In this document: in pieces, positions 25,896 through 35,032 of the stretch
Numbering within the stretch: position 1 is the stretch's first letter
How the letters are laid out: the number at the start of each line of letters is the position of its first letter
DNA from: Bacteroidota bacterium
Lineage (GTDB): Bacteria > Bacteroidota > Ignavibacteria > Kryptoniales > JAKASW01
Length of the DNA stretch: 51,156 nucleotides
Assembly: GCA_021845665.1 (NCBI GenBank)
Contig: JAJZVO010000030.1
Span: forward strand, 1 to 51,156
Direction: 5' to 3'
Program-made: the position numbers and the translations under genes
The notes under the pieces: model-generated
Told to the model about the DNA's origin: nothing
What the model saw: only the letters and a program-made list of their open reading frames with translations
The model's database searches: none

Positions 25896-26489
25896 TCAGC
25901 GAACCTCCGCAATCCCCGACTCACCGCCGACTGTGCGGCGCGATGCCAGGTCTTCTTCTATTGTTATCATCATCTTGTTGGTGAGAGGATAGAAAAGCAT
26001 AAGGAGCCCGCCGGCAAATGCCGATGCGAAACGGCAAAAAGATAGCACCGTCCGCTGTTCGGAACTTGACGTGATTGCTCCCATCAACGCCGAATACGGC
26101 ACGCTGATGGCAGAATACAGCGTCATCATGAAGGAGCAGGTTACGTAAGCGTAGATAAGTTTCCCTGGCGTGCCAAATCCCGGAGTCGTGAAGGTAAGTG
26201 CGCCGATGAGGCCGAAGGGAAGCGCAAACCAGAGGAGGAAGGGCCTGAATTTACCCCAGCGCGTGTGAGTTCTGTCCGAGAGCATCCCGACGATCGGGTC
26301 GAAGAAAGCATCCCATATCCTCGTGACGAGGAACATAGTTCCCACCGCCGCCGCCGGAAGGCCGAACACGTCGGTGTAGAAATAGAGTAGGAATAGAATG
26401 AACGTTTGGAAGAAAAGGTTCGACGCAGTATCGCCGAGGCTATACCCTATCTTTTCTTTCAGAGACAATTTGCCCGTAGTTGTCTGCAC
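25896..26489 (-). pseudogene. GPH-family sugar:cation symporter, 5' fragment only
   Basis: 197 codons from a GTG at 26489. It begins as a typical glycoside-pentoside-hexuronide symporter of the major facilitator superfamily: KEKIGYSLGDTASNLFFQTF, YFYTDVFGLPAAAVGTMFLVTRIWDAFFDPIVGMLSDRT, then RWGKFRPFLLW. Family members have 12 transmembrane helices and about 450-500 residues. Here the frame loses similarity after FAGGLLMLFYPLTNKM, at roughly helix 5-6, and ends in a polar stretch leading into a repeat element. The remaining helices are not found nearby, so transport is unlikely. The intact protein would have carried xylosides or other oligosaccharides across the inner membrane. It lies downstream of GH3 and was probably co-transcribed with it. 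Confidence 0.75.
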
Positions 26490-26682
26490 GACTCGCCCTG
26501 ACTTTTGTTTTACTGATCAGTTCACGTTGCCATGAATAGATTCCAGTTTCTCTGGTGCGACGACCGGTTTATTGTTCTTTGGAAGGTAAGGCCGCCCTGA
26601 CATTCGTACTTTTACAACACGTGCGCGGAAGATATGCCCGTATCTGACCGCGCGTCACGGCCTTTTTGCTAATATATTCCTG

Positions 26683-29001
26683 TCAGACTACTTTTAAAAT
26701 GACTTTCTTCAAATCAGAATCACACGACGAATTTCCTACCATGATTTCAAAATCTCCGGGCTCGACGGTCAACTTCATGTCGATATTAGTAAACTGCAAA
26801 TGCTCCGGAGTAATCGGAATTTCGACCGTCTTAGTCTCGCCGGGTTTCAGCGATATCTTGCTGAATCCTCTTAATTCTTTCACCGGACGCGTCACGGAGC
26901 TGAAGACATCGTGGATATACATCTGGACCACCTCTTTGCCCTCACGCTTGCCGGTATTCTTCACGTCGACAAATACACTCGTCGACTCTTTCGATGAAAT
27001 AGTGTCCTTCTTCAGCCTAACGTTATCGAAACTGAAAGCGGTATAACTCAGGCCGAAGCCGAACGGATAAAGCGGCGTGACATCGCCGAACAAGTATCCC
27101 CTTCTTGCGGAAGGTTTGTGATTGTAGTACACCGGGATATGCCCGGCAGATCTCGGTATGGATATCGGGAGTTTGCCGCTAGGATTGTAATCGCCGAACA
27201 AGACATCGGCGACGGCGACGCCCGTTTCCTGGCCGAGATACCAGCATTCGAGGATGGCCGGGACATGATCGTTGACATAATTAATCGAGTTAGGTCTGCC
27301 GTTGAAGAGAAGCACGATCACCGGCTTTCCCGTCGCGAGAACGGCTTTCACAAGGTCGTTCTGCATTCCGACGAGATCAAGATCGGCTCTGTCTCCGAGA
27401 TGGATCCTGCTCCAGGCCTCTCGAGAAGTCTGCTCGGTATCGCCCAACGCGAGTATTGCAAGGTCCGCTTTGCGCGCCGTCTCCACTGCTTCAGCGATGA
27501 GCTTCCTGTTCCCCTCCGGATCAGGAAGGACTACTGAATCTTCATTCCAGTTGCCGCCGACAGTCACCTTGCATCCTTCGCTATATATGACTTTCGCATT
27601 GCTACCGGCTTTCTCCCGGATCCCGTCGAGCACGGTGGTGTAAAATTTCGGAGTACCGCTATACCCGCCGAGAACCCTCCGGTTTGCATTCGGACCTATT
27701 ACTGCTACGGTGCCTGCCTTTTTCAAATCGATCGGGAGAAGATTCCCTTCGTTCTTCAGAAGGGTTATCGTCTCGCGCGCCGATCTGAGGGCCAGCTTCC
27801 GGTCTTTCTCAAGTTTCGCATCGTTCCGAATGGCTTCCGGATTTACATAAGGATCGTCAAAGAGTCCGAGACGGAATTTATACTCAAGCATCGATCCCAC
27901 CAGCTCGTCCAGAACGCTCTCGGCGAGCTTCCCATTCCCAACGAGCTCAGCCAGGTGAGGATAACAATCCACGTCGGGAAGCTCGATATTGACGCCGGCC
28001 TCCGCTGAAAGAAGGGCAGCCTCGGATTTGCTCGCGGCGACTGCGTGACTTTCGGTTTCAGGCTTCAAATGCAGCTCAGTTATGGCGTAGTAGTCTGAAA
28101 CGACATATCCCTTGAATCCCCACTCGTCTCTCAAGACGTCGCGCAGGAGCCACTTGTTGGCGTGCGATGGTACACCGTCGATCTCGTTGTAAGATGCCAT
28201 CACGCTCATCGCCCCGGCCTTCTGAATGACTTCCCTGAAAGGATATAGGAAGGTATCCCGGAGAAGACGTTCTGAAACATTTACCGGGGCACAGTTCGTC
28301 CCGGATTCCGGCTGACCGTGAGCGGCGAAATGCTTTAACGTCGCGATGACCCGTTTCTTGTCCCCGAATTTCCCGTCTCCCTGGAAGCCTTTGATGACGG
28401 CTATGCCGAGGCGGGAAATGAGATACGGATCCTCCCCGAAGGTTTCCTCGACTCTTCCCCAACGGGGATCGCGCGCAACATCGAGAACTGGGGTGAGTGC
28501 CTGATGAGCGCCACGGGAACGGGCGTCCTCGGCGATAGCGGTGTAAATTTCTTCCAACAATTCCGGGTTAAACGTCGCTGCCAGTCCGATCGGCTGCGGA
28601 TAGCTGGTAGCATCTTTAGCTGCAAGACCATGGAGACATTCTTCATGGAACACAGCGGGAATGCCGAGTCTGGTTTCCTCCACAAAAAATCTCTGAAGCG
28701 CATTGGCCAGTTCCGCCATTTCGACTGCGCTCAGTCCACCCCCGGTGTCGCTCAGCCTTCCCATCTGACCGATGCCATCCTTAAGATACTGTCCGAGGTC
28801 GCTCAACCGAAGCTTGCCATCGTGATCGAACAATATGCTTTTCTTCTGTCCCCACACGCAGAGCATCTGAGCGACCTTTTCCTCAACGGTCATACGACCG
28901 AGGAGGTCAGCCACTCTCTCTTCCACCGGAAGCTTCGGGTTCTTGTAGTCAAGAACTTCGTCCGGCCTAACCGATTCTCTCACAGGAATTTTCTGGACCA
29001 T
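26683..29001 (-). CDS. GH3 beta-glycosidase (beta-xylosidase/beta-glucosidase type)
   Basis: 772 aa, with no convincing signal peptide, so probably cytoplasmic. Three-domain GH3: an (alpha/beta)8 domain with DVARDPRWGRVEETFGEDPYL and KHFAAHG; nucleophile D303 in GFKGYVVSDYYAI; an alpha/beta sandwich (TITLLKNEGNLLPI, VAVIGPNAN, ILALGDTE); and a C-terminal fibronectin-like domain (PLYPFGFGLSYTAF, KNTGKREGKEVVQMYI). The family removes terminal beta-linked glucose or xylose from oligosaccharides; in this context xylo- or cello-oligosaccharides are likely. It is the first gene after the promoter at 29403-29456, with a leader of about 400 nt, and precedes the truncated symporter. The pair would have formed an uptake-and-hydrolysis unit. 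Confidence 0.92.
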   Translation of the reverse strand: MVQKIPVRESVRPDEVLDYKNPKLPVEERVADLLGRMTVEEKVAQMLCVWGQKKSILFDHDGKLRLSDLGQYLKDGIGQMGRLSDTGGGLSAVEMAELANALQRFFVEETRLGIPAVFHEECLHGLAAKDATSYPQPIGLAATFNPELLEEIYTAIAEDARSRGAHQALTPVLDVARDPRWGRVEETFGEDPYLISRLGIAVIKGFQGDGKFGDKKRVIATLKHFAAHGQPESGTNCAPVNVSERLLRDTFLYPFREVIQKAGAMSVMASYNEIDGVPSHANKWLLRDVLRDEWGFKGYVVSDYYAITELHLKPETESHAVAASKSEAALLSAEAGVNIELPDVDCYPHLAELVGNGKLAESVLDELVGSMLEYKFRLGLFDDPYVNPEAIRNDAKLEKDRKLALRSARETITLLKNEGNLLPIDLKKAGTVAVIGPNANRRVLGGYSGTPKFYTTVLDGIREKAGSNAKVIYSEGCKVTVGGNWNEDSVVLPDPEGNRKLIAEAVETARKADLAILALGDTEQTSREAWSRIHLGDRADLDLVGMQNDLVKAVLATGKPVIVLLFNGRPNSINYVNDHVPAILECWYLGQETGVAVADVLFGDYNPSGKLPISIPRSAGHIPVYYNHKPSARRGYLFGDVTPLYPFGFGLSYTAFSFDNVRLKKDTISSKESTSVFVDVKNTGKREGKEVVQMYIHDVFSSVTRPVKELRGFSKISLKPGETKTVEIPITPEHLQFTNIDMKLTVEPGDFEIMVGNSSCDSDLKKVILKVV

Positions 29002-29402
29002 CTTTTAATTCCGTATCGAATAGTCTTTCATTCTTGAATTATGAATTCACCAAATTGCCGGCAAGTCATCCGGCCGCGCTTCTGAAGACACTGATATGGA
29101 TTTAACGCCCAACGAGAATGAAACTAAAATCGTTGCGGCAAACAGGCGCAGCAATTTGCGGAAATCAACATCCTCCGTGTTTGCCGCTACACCCGCCGCT
29201 TGCTTCCACAAAAGGAGACTCTCGCGGGGTTGGCCGCCACACCGAGAGAAACAAAATTGTTTTGACCTCCCAGGCTCAGCAACCATCTTCTCAACGCTTC
29301 CCCTTACTCTTCGAGCAGGAAGAAAGAACTGCAAGATAACAGTCCGTCGAGGTGCTCCACAATTGCGACCGCCTCTCTACGAAGTTGCATCTTCTCATAT
29401 CA
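29002..29402 (-). other. Long 5' leader of the GH3 gene
   Basis: About 400 nt between the predicted transcription start and the GH3 ATG. A 95-codon reading frame (29047-29334) has one hydrophobic stretch (LLRLFAATILVSFSLGV) but no ribosome-binding site and an arginine-rich start, and I do not accept it as a gene. No riboswitch family was recognised. Confidence 0.35.
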
Positions 29403-29456
29403 GTTCAAACATAATTGAACCGGTTTAATTATACGAAGTATGTATGTGATTGTCAA
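29403..29456 (-). promoter_or_regulatory. Consensus sigma-70-type promoter with overlapping operator for the GH3 operon
   Basis: On the minus strand TTGACA (29456-29451) and TATAAT (29433-29428) are both perfect and separated by exactly 17 bp. Directly downstream, over the expected start site, is GTTCAA-N6-TTGAACCGGTTTAA as read on the plus strand (29403-29428), a palindrome around CCGG typical of LacI-family operators. The layout matches 50821-50878. Confidence 0.8.
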
Positions 29457-29673
29457 CAAAAAAGGTGGCAACAACCGCTTATGTCGAGGAACCGACGTCA
29501 CCGCCCGCCATCTCACTCGCCGGTGAAATCGGCAATCTCGGCCCTGACCTTTTAACCAGATGCACTGGGCCCCTCAATTCATCATATATGCGATATTGCA
29601 ACAATAACCGCTTGAGAGTGACAAGCCAGATCGCTCCAACCCTGCTTCCCTCTTCAGAAGAAGGACGGGCGGT

Positions 29674-32277
29674 TCACCGATCGATGTTTCTGCCGACCAA
29701 GTGCTCAACGGCATTTGAAAGGAATATGTAATCCGAGCAAATGTTTATGACACTCTCATTCTCGCCCCACAGGAAGGGCCAGCTTTCCTGGTTTTCCGGG
29801 AAATCGGGTTTCAGGACGAGAATGCCTGGGACAACACCGCCTGCAATGAATGACAAATCGGCCCTGTTGCCGCCGTAGAAACGTTCCTTCGAATGCACGC
29901 CGACACTTGAAACAAATGAAATGTTCGAATACGGATGACAACCGAAGAGGTAGTCGATCCCGCGAATCGTATACCCGGGCCCGATTATTCCGGGAAAGGC
30001 TTCATGCAGGTAATAGTTGGTGACCGCCCAGCTTACTACTTCCTGGTCTCCTCCCCATTGTCTCATCGAGATCGGAACTCCGTACGGGTTACTCCTGAGG
30101 AGCGAGTCATCGTATTTCTTGAACTGTTCCACGTAAGGCACGAGCCTTTCTTTGAAGTCTTTGCCGAAATAGGGAATTGCCTCGACTGCGGTCTGGATAT
30201 TCGCCATCGGGAAGCTCTCAAGCACGGGCCAGATGAGCGTATTGAATGTATCCGCGTACTGAATGTTTCCGGAAGTTATGTAAAGCTGCAATGCCGCGGC
30301 TATTTTCGGAGACTCTTGGACGTAGAAAGGGACTTTACTTTTATTGCCTAGAGAATCGGTCTGCTGTCTTGCCCATGATTGTTCCGCTACTGCCAGGCAT
30401 TCGGAAGAAAGAGAGTCGTTAAATCCTTTGAGGGCGCGGCTCGCCGAGGCCAGAGCACCTATCGACAGATAGTTCACCCACGGCATGTCGGGTGTGAATG
30501 CCCATCTGTCGTCCGATGTACCGCTCGAATCTCCCTTAACCTCGTACGGCTTCAACCTCGGGTCGTAGATCTTGCCGTCCGTTACATCTGCCGCATCGCC
30601 AACCTGGACATACTCATAAAGGTGTGCCTCGTTGATCCCGTAAATAGCGCGACCGAATGCCTTCTGCTGACCGAGCTGCTGAAGCACTCCGTGCTCTATT
30701 TGCTGAAGTATGTCTGGCTTGCCGTCAGGATCATGGATATCGACATAATGTTGCCTTTCGCTGATATAGGTCTCGTCTATTTTCGGTTTGAAAGCTTCCC
30801 ACGTTGCCGCAAAATTGGAAATTGTCTGACATTGAGAAGGCTCGTCAATGTCGAAGTCGCCGGCATCGAACCATCCTCCGATATTCAATCCAGGAATGTG
30901 CTGGCCCGGTCTGTAGCGCGTGTCAGTGGAATCGCCCATGCTGTATCCGTCGAAGTGCTCCTCATTAGGCGGTGCCTGACGGGCATCGTCCATGAACGGC
31001 AGACCGTGCCATACCCGGTAAGCGTCTCTGACGTACATGTGATCCATCTGGACGGGGAACCAGACGTCGAGAGTCTGATGCCACACGTTGTCGTACACAT
31101 GGGTATCGATTGGAAAGTCGTTCGACCTCACTTTACCATATTGAATGAAGTAGACGCCGCTGTCCCTGACCGAAGTGAAATTGAACGTGACGTAATTGTA
31201 CCGCATCCACCGCCCCCAGACTTTAACCGGCGCCGTGAAAACATTTTCGAACCTCCCCTGCGGGGTAACCCGGTACAGCAAGGCAGTCTTCAGAGGCGTG
31301 TCGTTCTTGTCTAACTCGATGACCGCTCTCTTTTCCTGCGACGGATGGTAACCGACCTGCGAGAACCCGATGACCGGCTTGCGAATCCAATCCTTCGGCG
31401 CACTTGCCGTCAGGTGCCACTCTACTACCTTTCCTGTTTTATTCGCCGGGATAAGACTCCTCACCACAAACCAGCCGTTCTCGGCGATGTTGCGTCCGTC
31501 ATAGAGCATGAGTTTTCCTTCGGTGGAACGGATCTCGACCTGTCTTTCAGGATCTCCGGGTGCGAGGATCAGCGTCGAACCGGTCGCCATGGGAAGGGGG
31601 TCCACGTAAACGTGTCTGCCTCGGCTATCGAATGTGGAGTGGCCTGCGAACTGAGGAATCTTCACGGAATCAGGCTTCAAGATCGTAGGTCCTGCGGGAT
31701 ATAACGGAAAGATGTGTGGGCTATTATCCATCAGGTACATTTTGTGAAAATAGGCCGTCGGCAGAAACTCGAGATTGAATCCGGCATGACCTACAAGTTT
31801 CTCCGGGAGCGGCTTGTCCAGATAGACATCGATCCATACTCCGTTTTTCTTTCCGGTGACGACGACCTTCGGACAAAAATCGTATTCTTTATAACTGAGA
31901 GTCACTTCGATGGTGTTGCTTTTCACATCGACTTTTCTGTTGGCCACCATCGGGACTGCATCCCATTGTTCCGGGGTACATCTCAACCTTACCGCGCCAT
32001 TCGTGGCCGTCCGTTTGCCGCACTGTATGAGCTCGATGCCTGCGTGCTTCTCGTCGAAGAAGTAGCCGTTGTACTCGTTGCTGAAAACAAGGACGTTGAG
32101 ACCTCGTGTCTCAAAATAGCCCGACTCGCCGATGTGCAATTGCTGGGCGGACGCTGATGCCGCCGGCAGAAGCAAGAGCGAGTAAAATGGGAGAAAGATG
32201 AGATAGAAGTTCACGCCCTTCATTGCGTCCGTTAGAAGAGATTGAGCTTCATTAAAGAGATCGTGACATCTCGGCAT
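29674..32277 (-). CDS. Second GH9 glycoside hydrolase (paralogue of the 3.7-6.2 kb gene)
   Basis: 867 aa from the ATG at 32277, which directly follows GAGGAGGTAACT. A signal peptide lies around residues 20-45 (FYSLLLLPAASASAQQ). The domain order is as in the other GH9: an unclassified N-terminal beta-rich domain (TRGLNVLVFSN, RTATNGAVRL, PEQWDAVP), a CelD_N Ig-like domain (KPVIGFSQVGYHPSQ), and the GH9 barrel with DAGDFD (about D471/D474) and a late GENESVI Glu. No T9SS tail. The two proteins align along their whole length, which points to gene duplication within the locus or repeated acquisition. Likely activity is on cellulose or mixed-linkage beta-glucan, possibly xyloglucan. Last gene of the long operon, 75 bp after the radical-SAM gene. 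Confidence 0.88.
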   Translation of the reverse strand: MPRCHDLFNEAQSLLTDAMKGVNFYLIFLPFYSLLLLPAASASAQQLHIGESGYFETRGLNVLVFSNEYNGYFFDEKHAGIELIQCGKRTATNGAVRLRCTPEQWDAVPMVANRKVDVKSNTIEVTLSYKEYDFCPKVVVTGKKNGVWIDVYLDKPLPEKLVGHAGFNLEFLPTAYFHKMYLMDNSPHIFPLYPAGPTILKPDSVKIPQFAGHSTFDSRGRHVYVDPLPMATGSTLILAPGDPERQVEIRSTEGKLMLYDGRNIAENGWFVVRSLIPANKTGKVVEWHLTASAPKDWIRKPVIGFSQVGYHPSQEKRAVIELDKNDTPLKTALLYRVTPQGRFENVFTAPVKVWGRWMRYNYVTFNFTSVRDSGVYFIQYGKVRSNDFPIDTHVYDNVWHQTLDVWFPVQMDHMYVRDAYRVWHGLPFMDDARQAPPNEEHFDGYSMGDSTDTRYRPGQHIPGLNIGGWFDAGDFDIDEPSQCQTISNFAATWEAFKPKIDETYISERQHYVDIHDPDGKPDILQQIEHGVLQQLGQQKAFGRAIYGINEAHLYEYVQVGDAADVTDGKIYDPRLKPYEVKGDSSGTSDDRWAFTPDMPWVNYLSIGALASASRALKGFNDSLSSECLAVAEQSWARQQTDSLGNKSKVPFYVQESPKIAAALQLYITSGNIQYADTFNTLIWPVLESFPMANIQTAVEAIPYFGKDFKERLVPYVEQFKKYDDSLLRSNPYGVPISMRQWGGDQEVVSWAVTNYYLHEAFPGIIGPGYTIRGIDYLFGCHPYSNISFVSSVGVHSKERFYGGNRADLSFIAGGVVPGILVLKPDFPENQESWPFLWGENESVINICSDYIFLSNAVEHLVGRNIDR

Positions 32278-32352
32278 AGTTACCTCCTCGGATCTTAATG
32301 TTAATGAGGTCGTGAATTCCAATCATCGAAACAATCCACCGGCAGACGCCTG

Positions 32353-33393
32353 CTATTCTTTGAGTTCGGATATGTAATTCGCTCCGCACCTGTGGCACAC
32401 AGAAAGCGGTCTTTCGCGCCTGTAATTGCGGAACCGGACGGCCATCTCACCGTCCCAGAGATCCTCAATCGTCGACTCTCTAACGTTTCCGATCGAATAG
32501 TCGGGGAAGTCGACACAGAAATTCGCCTCGCCGCTCGGTTGAATGTCTACCAGATTCTCGACGTTCAAACACCGGGTAGTTCCGACCGGGGTGACGACGT
32601 CTTCGAACCATTTCCGGTATTCGTTTTCGGTCAGCGGAAGAAAGGGAAAGTTATCAATCCCGTCCAGCGCGGCCAGGTACTTCGAGTGTTCTTCACGGAA
32701 GATGTCGAAATCGACGCCGGAATCTTCGTGATGAAAACCCTTCCATGAAAATGCGGAGCAGTCGAAATTGTCCCTGAGCTCCTTTTCGTATCTTTGCCCG
32801 ATTTGTTCGGGAAAATAGTAGTAAGGCACAATGTTAATCGACCGGATGGACATGCTTCGCGCGACATCGGGCATCGCCCCGAGATATTTGTAATTGTAGC
32901 CGCTGATGGTGAAACAAATGCTCTTGCTTATCCGGCCGCCTGTTTTCGCCTCCAGGCCGTTGAGTAGCGCTATGTTCTCTTTGATTTTCCTGAATGATCC
33001 TTTGGTCCCGCGGATGTGATCGTGAACTTCTTCCGGCCCGTCGACCGAGAATGTGATATGCATGTTCGAGATGCGGACAAGCTCATCGGCACATTTGTCC
33101 ACGAACATCCCGTTCGAGTCCACCGATAGGGCGATTCCCTTGCCATGTACGTAATTCAACAGCTCCATTATACCGCGGTACATGAATGGCTCGCCGCCGC
33201 GCATAAGGATGAACCTTATCCTGTGATATGCGATTTCATCGACGAGACGTTTCCAGTCTGCGAGTTTCATCCGAGTCCGCGTGTCGACGGTGTGGTTCAG
33301 TACGTAGCCTTCCTCGCTCCACTGCCCGCACATACGGCAGCGAAGGTTGCAGGCGTTAGTCAAGGTAAACGAAATGAATTCGGGGAAATCCAT
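32353..33393 (-). CDS. Radical SAM protein with SPASM-like C-terminal cysteines
   Basis: 346 aa from the ATG at 33393 (GGAGG seven bases upstream). The radical-SAM motif CNLRCRMC gives Cys15, Cys19 and Cys22. Barrel strands with ILMRGGEPFMY (the GGE motif) and FSVDGPEEVHDHIRG follow. The C-terminal part has Cys residues spaced as in SPASM/twitch domains (RCLNVENLVDIQPSGEANFC, then SVCHRCGANY), which usually hold auxiliary iron-sulfur clusters. Relatives modify peptides or proteins, or act as sulfatase-maturase-like enzymes. It is cytoplasmic, unlike almost all neighbours, and sits 27 bp after GH51 and 75 bp before GH9. No small precursor peptide or sulfatase is visible nearby. The target is unknown. 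Confidence 0.85.
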   Translation of the reverse strand: MDFPEFISFTLTNACNLRCRMCGQWSEEGYVLNHTVDTRTRMKLADWKRLVDEIAYHRIRFILMRGGEPFMYRGIMELLNYVHGKGIALSVDSNGMFVDKCADELVRISNMHITFSVDGPEEVHDHIRGTKGSFRKIKENIALLNGLEAKTGGRISKSICFTISGYNYKYLGAMPDVARSMSIRSINIVPYYYFPEQIGQRYEKELRDNFDCSAFSWKGFHHEDSGVDFDIFREEHSKYLAALDGIDNFPFLPLTENEYRKWFEDVVTPVGTTRCLNVENLVDIQPSGEANFCVDFPDYSIGNVRESTIEDLWDGEMAVRFRNYRRERPLSVCHRCGANYISELKE

Positions 33394-33420
33394 GTCGAGG
33401 CCTCCTTCATTCATATACCG

Positions 33421-34947
33421 CTATTTTACTCTTACGGTAATTTGCGTGAACGAGTGCGCCGGAAAGCTATAAGTGAATTCATGTCCTTCTACCGAGAACT
33501 CTTTCGGAACCGGAACATAGTCGTTGCGATCGGCATAAGTGTAAGGAGCGTGAATGTCCTTGCTGTCGATCAGAGTCACCGAGGCCTTCCCGGCAAAATC
33601 GCCCGAGTTGCTCACGATCTCCGTCGAGACGGCTTTGTTCTCATGACGGTTCACCACGTTTATAACGAGCGTCTTCGTACCTGGCTTGTAGACGCACGAG
33701 ACATCCAGATATGGTATGTCATTATAGTAGGCGCTCGTGCTGAAGGTGTCGCATTGGACCAGTGGGTTCAGGGCAATTCCCCTGCAGTTGTTCGAGAACA
33801 ACTTGAAAGTGTAGAAGCTTGGAGATTTGAAGAGGTGACCTTCTTTGTCGCGGTCCAGGATGGATGTAAGAAGCGTATAGTTTGCCATCTTGACGACATT
33901 TGCGTGGTTTATGAAAGTGTTGAAGTACTGTGCCATGGCGAGAGTCGGGAGAAGGCTGTTTCCAAACGCGCCCCACTCGTCGAACGATATGTAAATCGGT
34001 TTCGTCATCATGTATTTCGACCTGACGGCAGAAATGATGTCGGCAGTCGTAGTAATCTTCCGGTCGATGTCCATCGCGCTCTGTCCCACGTAGTCGTAGT
34101 AGTGTTTCGAATTATCCCAGTATCCGTGAATCGATACGTAAGAGGCGATGTCTCTCAACCCGGTTATCACTTTCCTGTTCCAGTCCACCCATTTCCCGCT
34201 TGGCGTGTACCATGCTGAGCCGCTGATGACGAACGTAAGACTGTCGTAAGCGTCCCTCATGATTTTCGCGGCCTCCCTCGCGAAGTTCACGTAGTCTTCG
34301 GCACTCTTGTGGCCGATTATCCACGGCTCGCCGTCCACCTCGTTGCCGAGATCCCAAATCCTGATATCGTACGGCTCCGCGTGTCCGTACTTCGCACGGA
34401 GGTCCGGATAGTAACTGTCCGGCGGCAGATCGCAGTATTCCACCCAGTGTGCCGCCTCGTCGAGCGTACCGGTTCCGGCGTTTATGCAAACAACGTTCTG
34501 CGAGCCGATGGCTTTGTTCAATTCCACCCACTCGTCGGTCCCAACCTGGTTGCTGTCGATGTAACCCCAGGCAAGGTCCTTCAGGATGGGGCGCTTGTCT
34601 TTCGGACCTATACCGTCCATCCAGTGATAGTCGGCCGTGTAGTTCCCTCCGGGCCAGCGCATCTGTGTTATCTTCAACTCTTTCGCCGCATCGATGTAAC
34701 GAGTGTCGAAACCGTCCTTGTTCGCGTAGGACGATCCGGGGTCGTAGATTGTTCCGTACAAAGTGTTGAATGACCGTCCGTTGTCGGCGGCTCGCCTGCC
34801 GCTGAACCCTATCGGCTCCATAAAGATTCCGTAAATCATGGAGTCCACCGGGGCAACGACCCTGGCCGTATCGATCGTAATTGTCGCCGTCCGGGCAGTC
34901 GCGGCCAAAGGAAATAGAAAGAAAATCGCCAAGAACAGGTTTTTCAT
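33421..34947 (-). CDS. GH51 alpha-L-arabinofuranosidase, exported
   Basis: 508 aa from the ATG at 34947 (CGGAGTAGGACA before it). Signal peptide about 1-20 (FLFPLAATA). GH51 markers: MRWPGGNY near the N terminus, acid/base E203 in IWDLGNEVDGEPW, and nucleophile E325 in ISFDEWGAFG. The C-terminal beta-sandwich (TKTLVINVVNRHENKAV, SFPAHSFTQITVRVK) is typical of the family. It removes alpha-arabinofuranosyl side chains from arabinoxylan or arabinan. No T9SS tail, so the periplasm is the probable site. It sits between the SGNH esterase and the radical-SAM gene in the long operon. Confidence 0.9.
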   Translation of the reverse strand: MKNLFLAIFFLFPLAATARTATITIDTARVVAPVDSMIYGIFMEPIGFSGRRAADNGRSFNTLYGTIYDPGSSYANKDGFDTRYIDAAKELKITQMRWPGGNYTADYHWMDGIGPKDKRPILKDLAWGYIDSNQVGTDEWVELNKAIGSQNVVCINAGTGTLDEAAHWVEYCDLPPDSYYPDLRAKYGHAEPYDIRIWDLGNEVDGEPWIIGHKSAEDYVNFAREAAKIMRDAYDSLTFVISGSAWYTPSGKWVDWNRKVITGLRDIASYVSIHGYWDNSKHYYDYVGQSAMDIDRKITTTADIISAVRSKYMMTKPIYISFDEWGAFGNSLLPTLAMAQYFNTFINHANVVKMANYTLLTSILDRDKEGHLFKSPSFYTFKLFSNNCRGIALNPLVQCDTFSTSAYYNDIPYLDVSCVYKPGTKTLVINVVNRHENKAVSTEIVSNSGDFAGKASVTLIDSKDIHAPYTYADRNDYVPVPKEFSVEGHEFTYSFPAHSFTQITVRVK

Positions 34948-35032
34948 TGTCCTACTCCGATTTAATTCTTGAAGCAATTTAGGAGATTCCAGCCATAGTT
35001 CGAAGTCAATATGTGATCGGCATTGAATGGTA

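Noticed and set aside
25580-25924. N-terminal extension of receptor 1
   Set aside because: The frame is open, but it crosses three hairpins and a repeat and lacks a start site; the GTG at 25579 with GGAGG is followed by the signal peptide.
29047-29334. 95-codon frame in the GH3 leader
   Set aside because: No ribosome-binding site, shadow-like composition, no domain.
30379-31314. 311-codon plus-strand frame opposite GH9
   Set aside because: Shadow of the GH9 coding frame.
33145-34218. 357-codon plus-strand frame opposite the radical-SAM and GH51 genes
   Set aside because: Spans two well-supported minus-strand genes and shows no motif.
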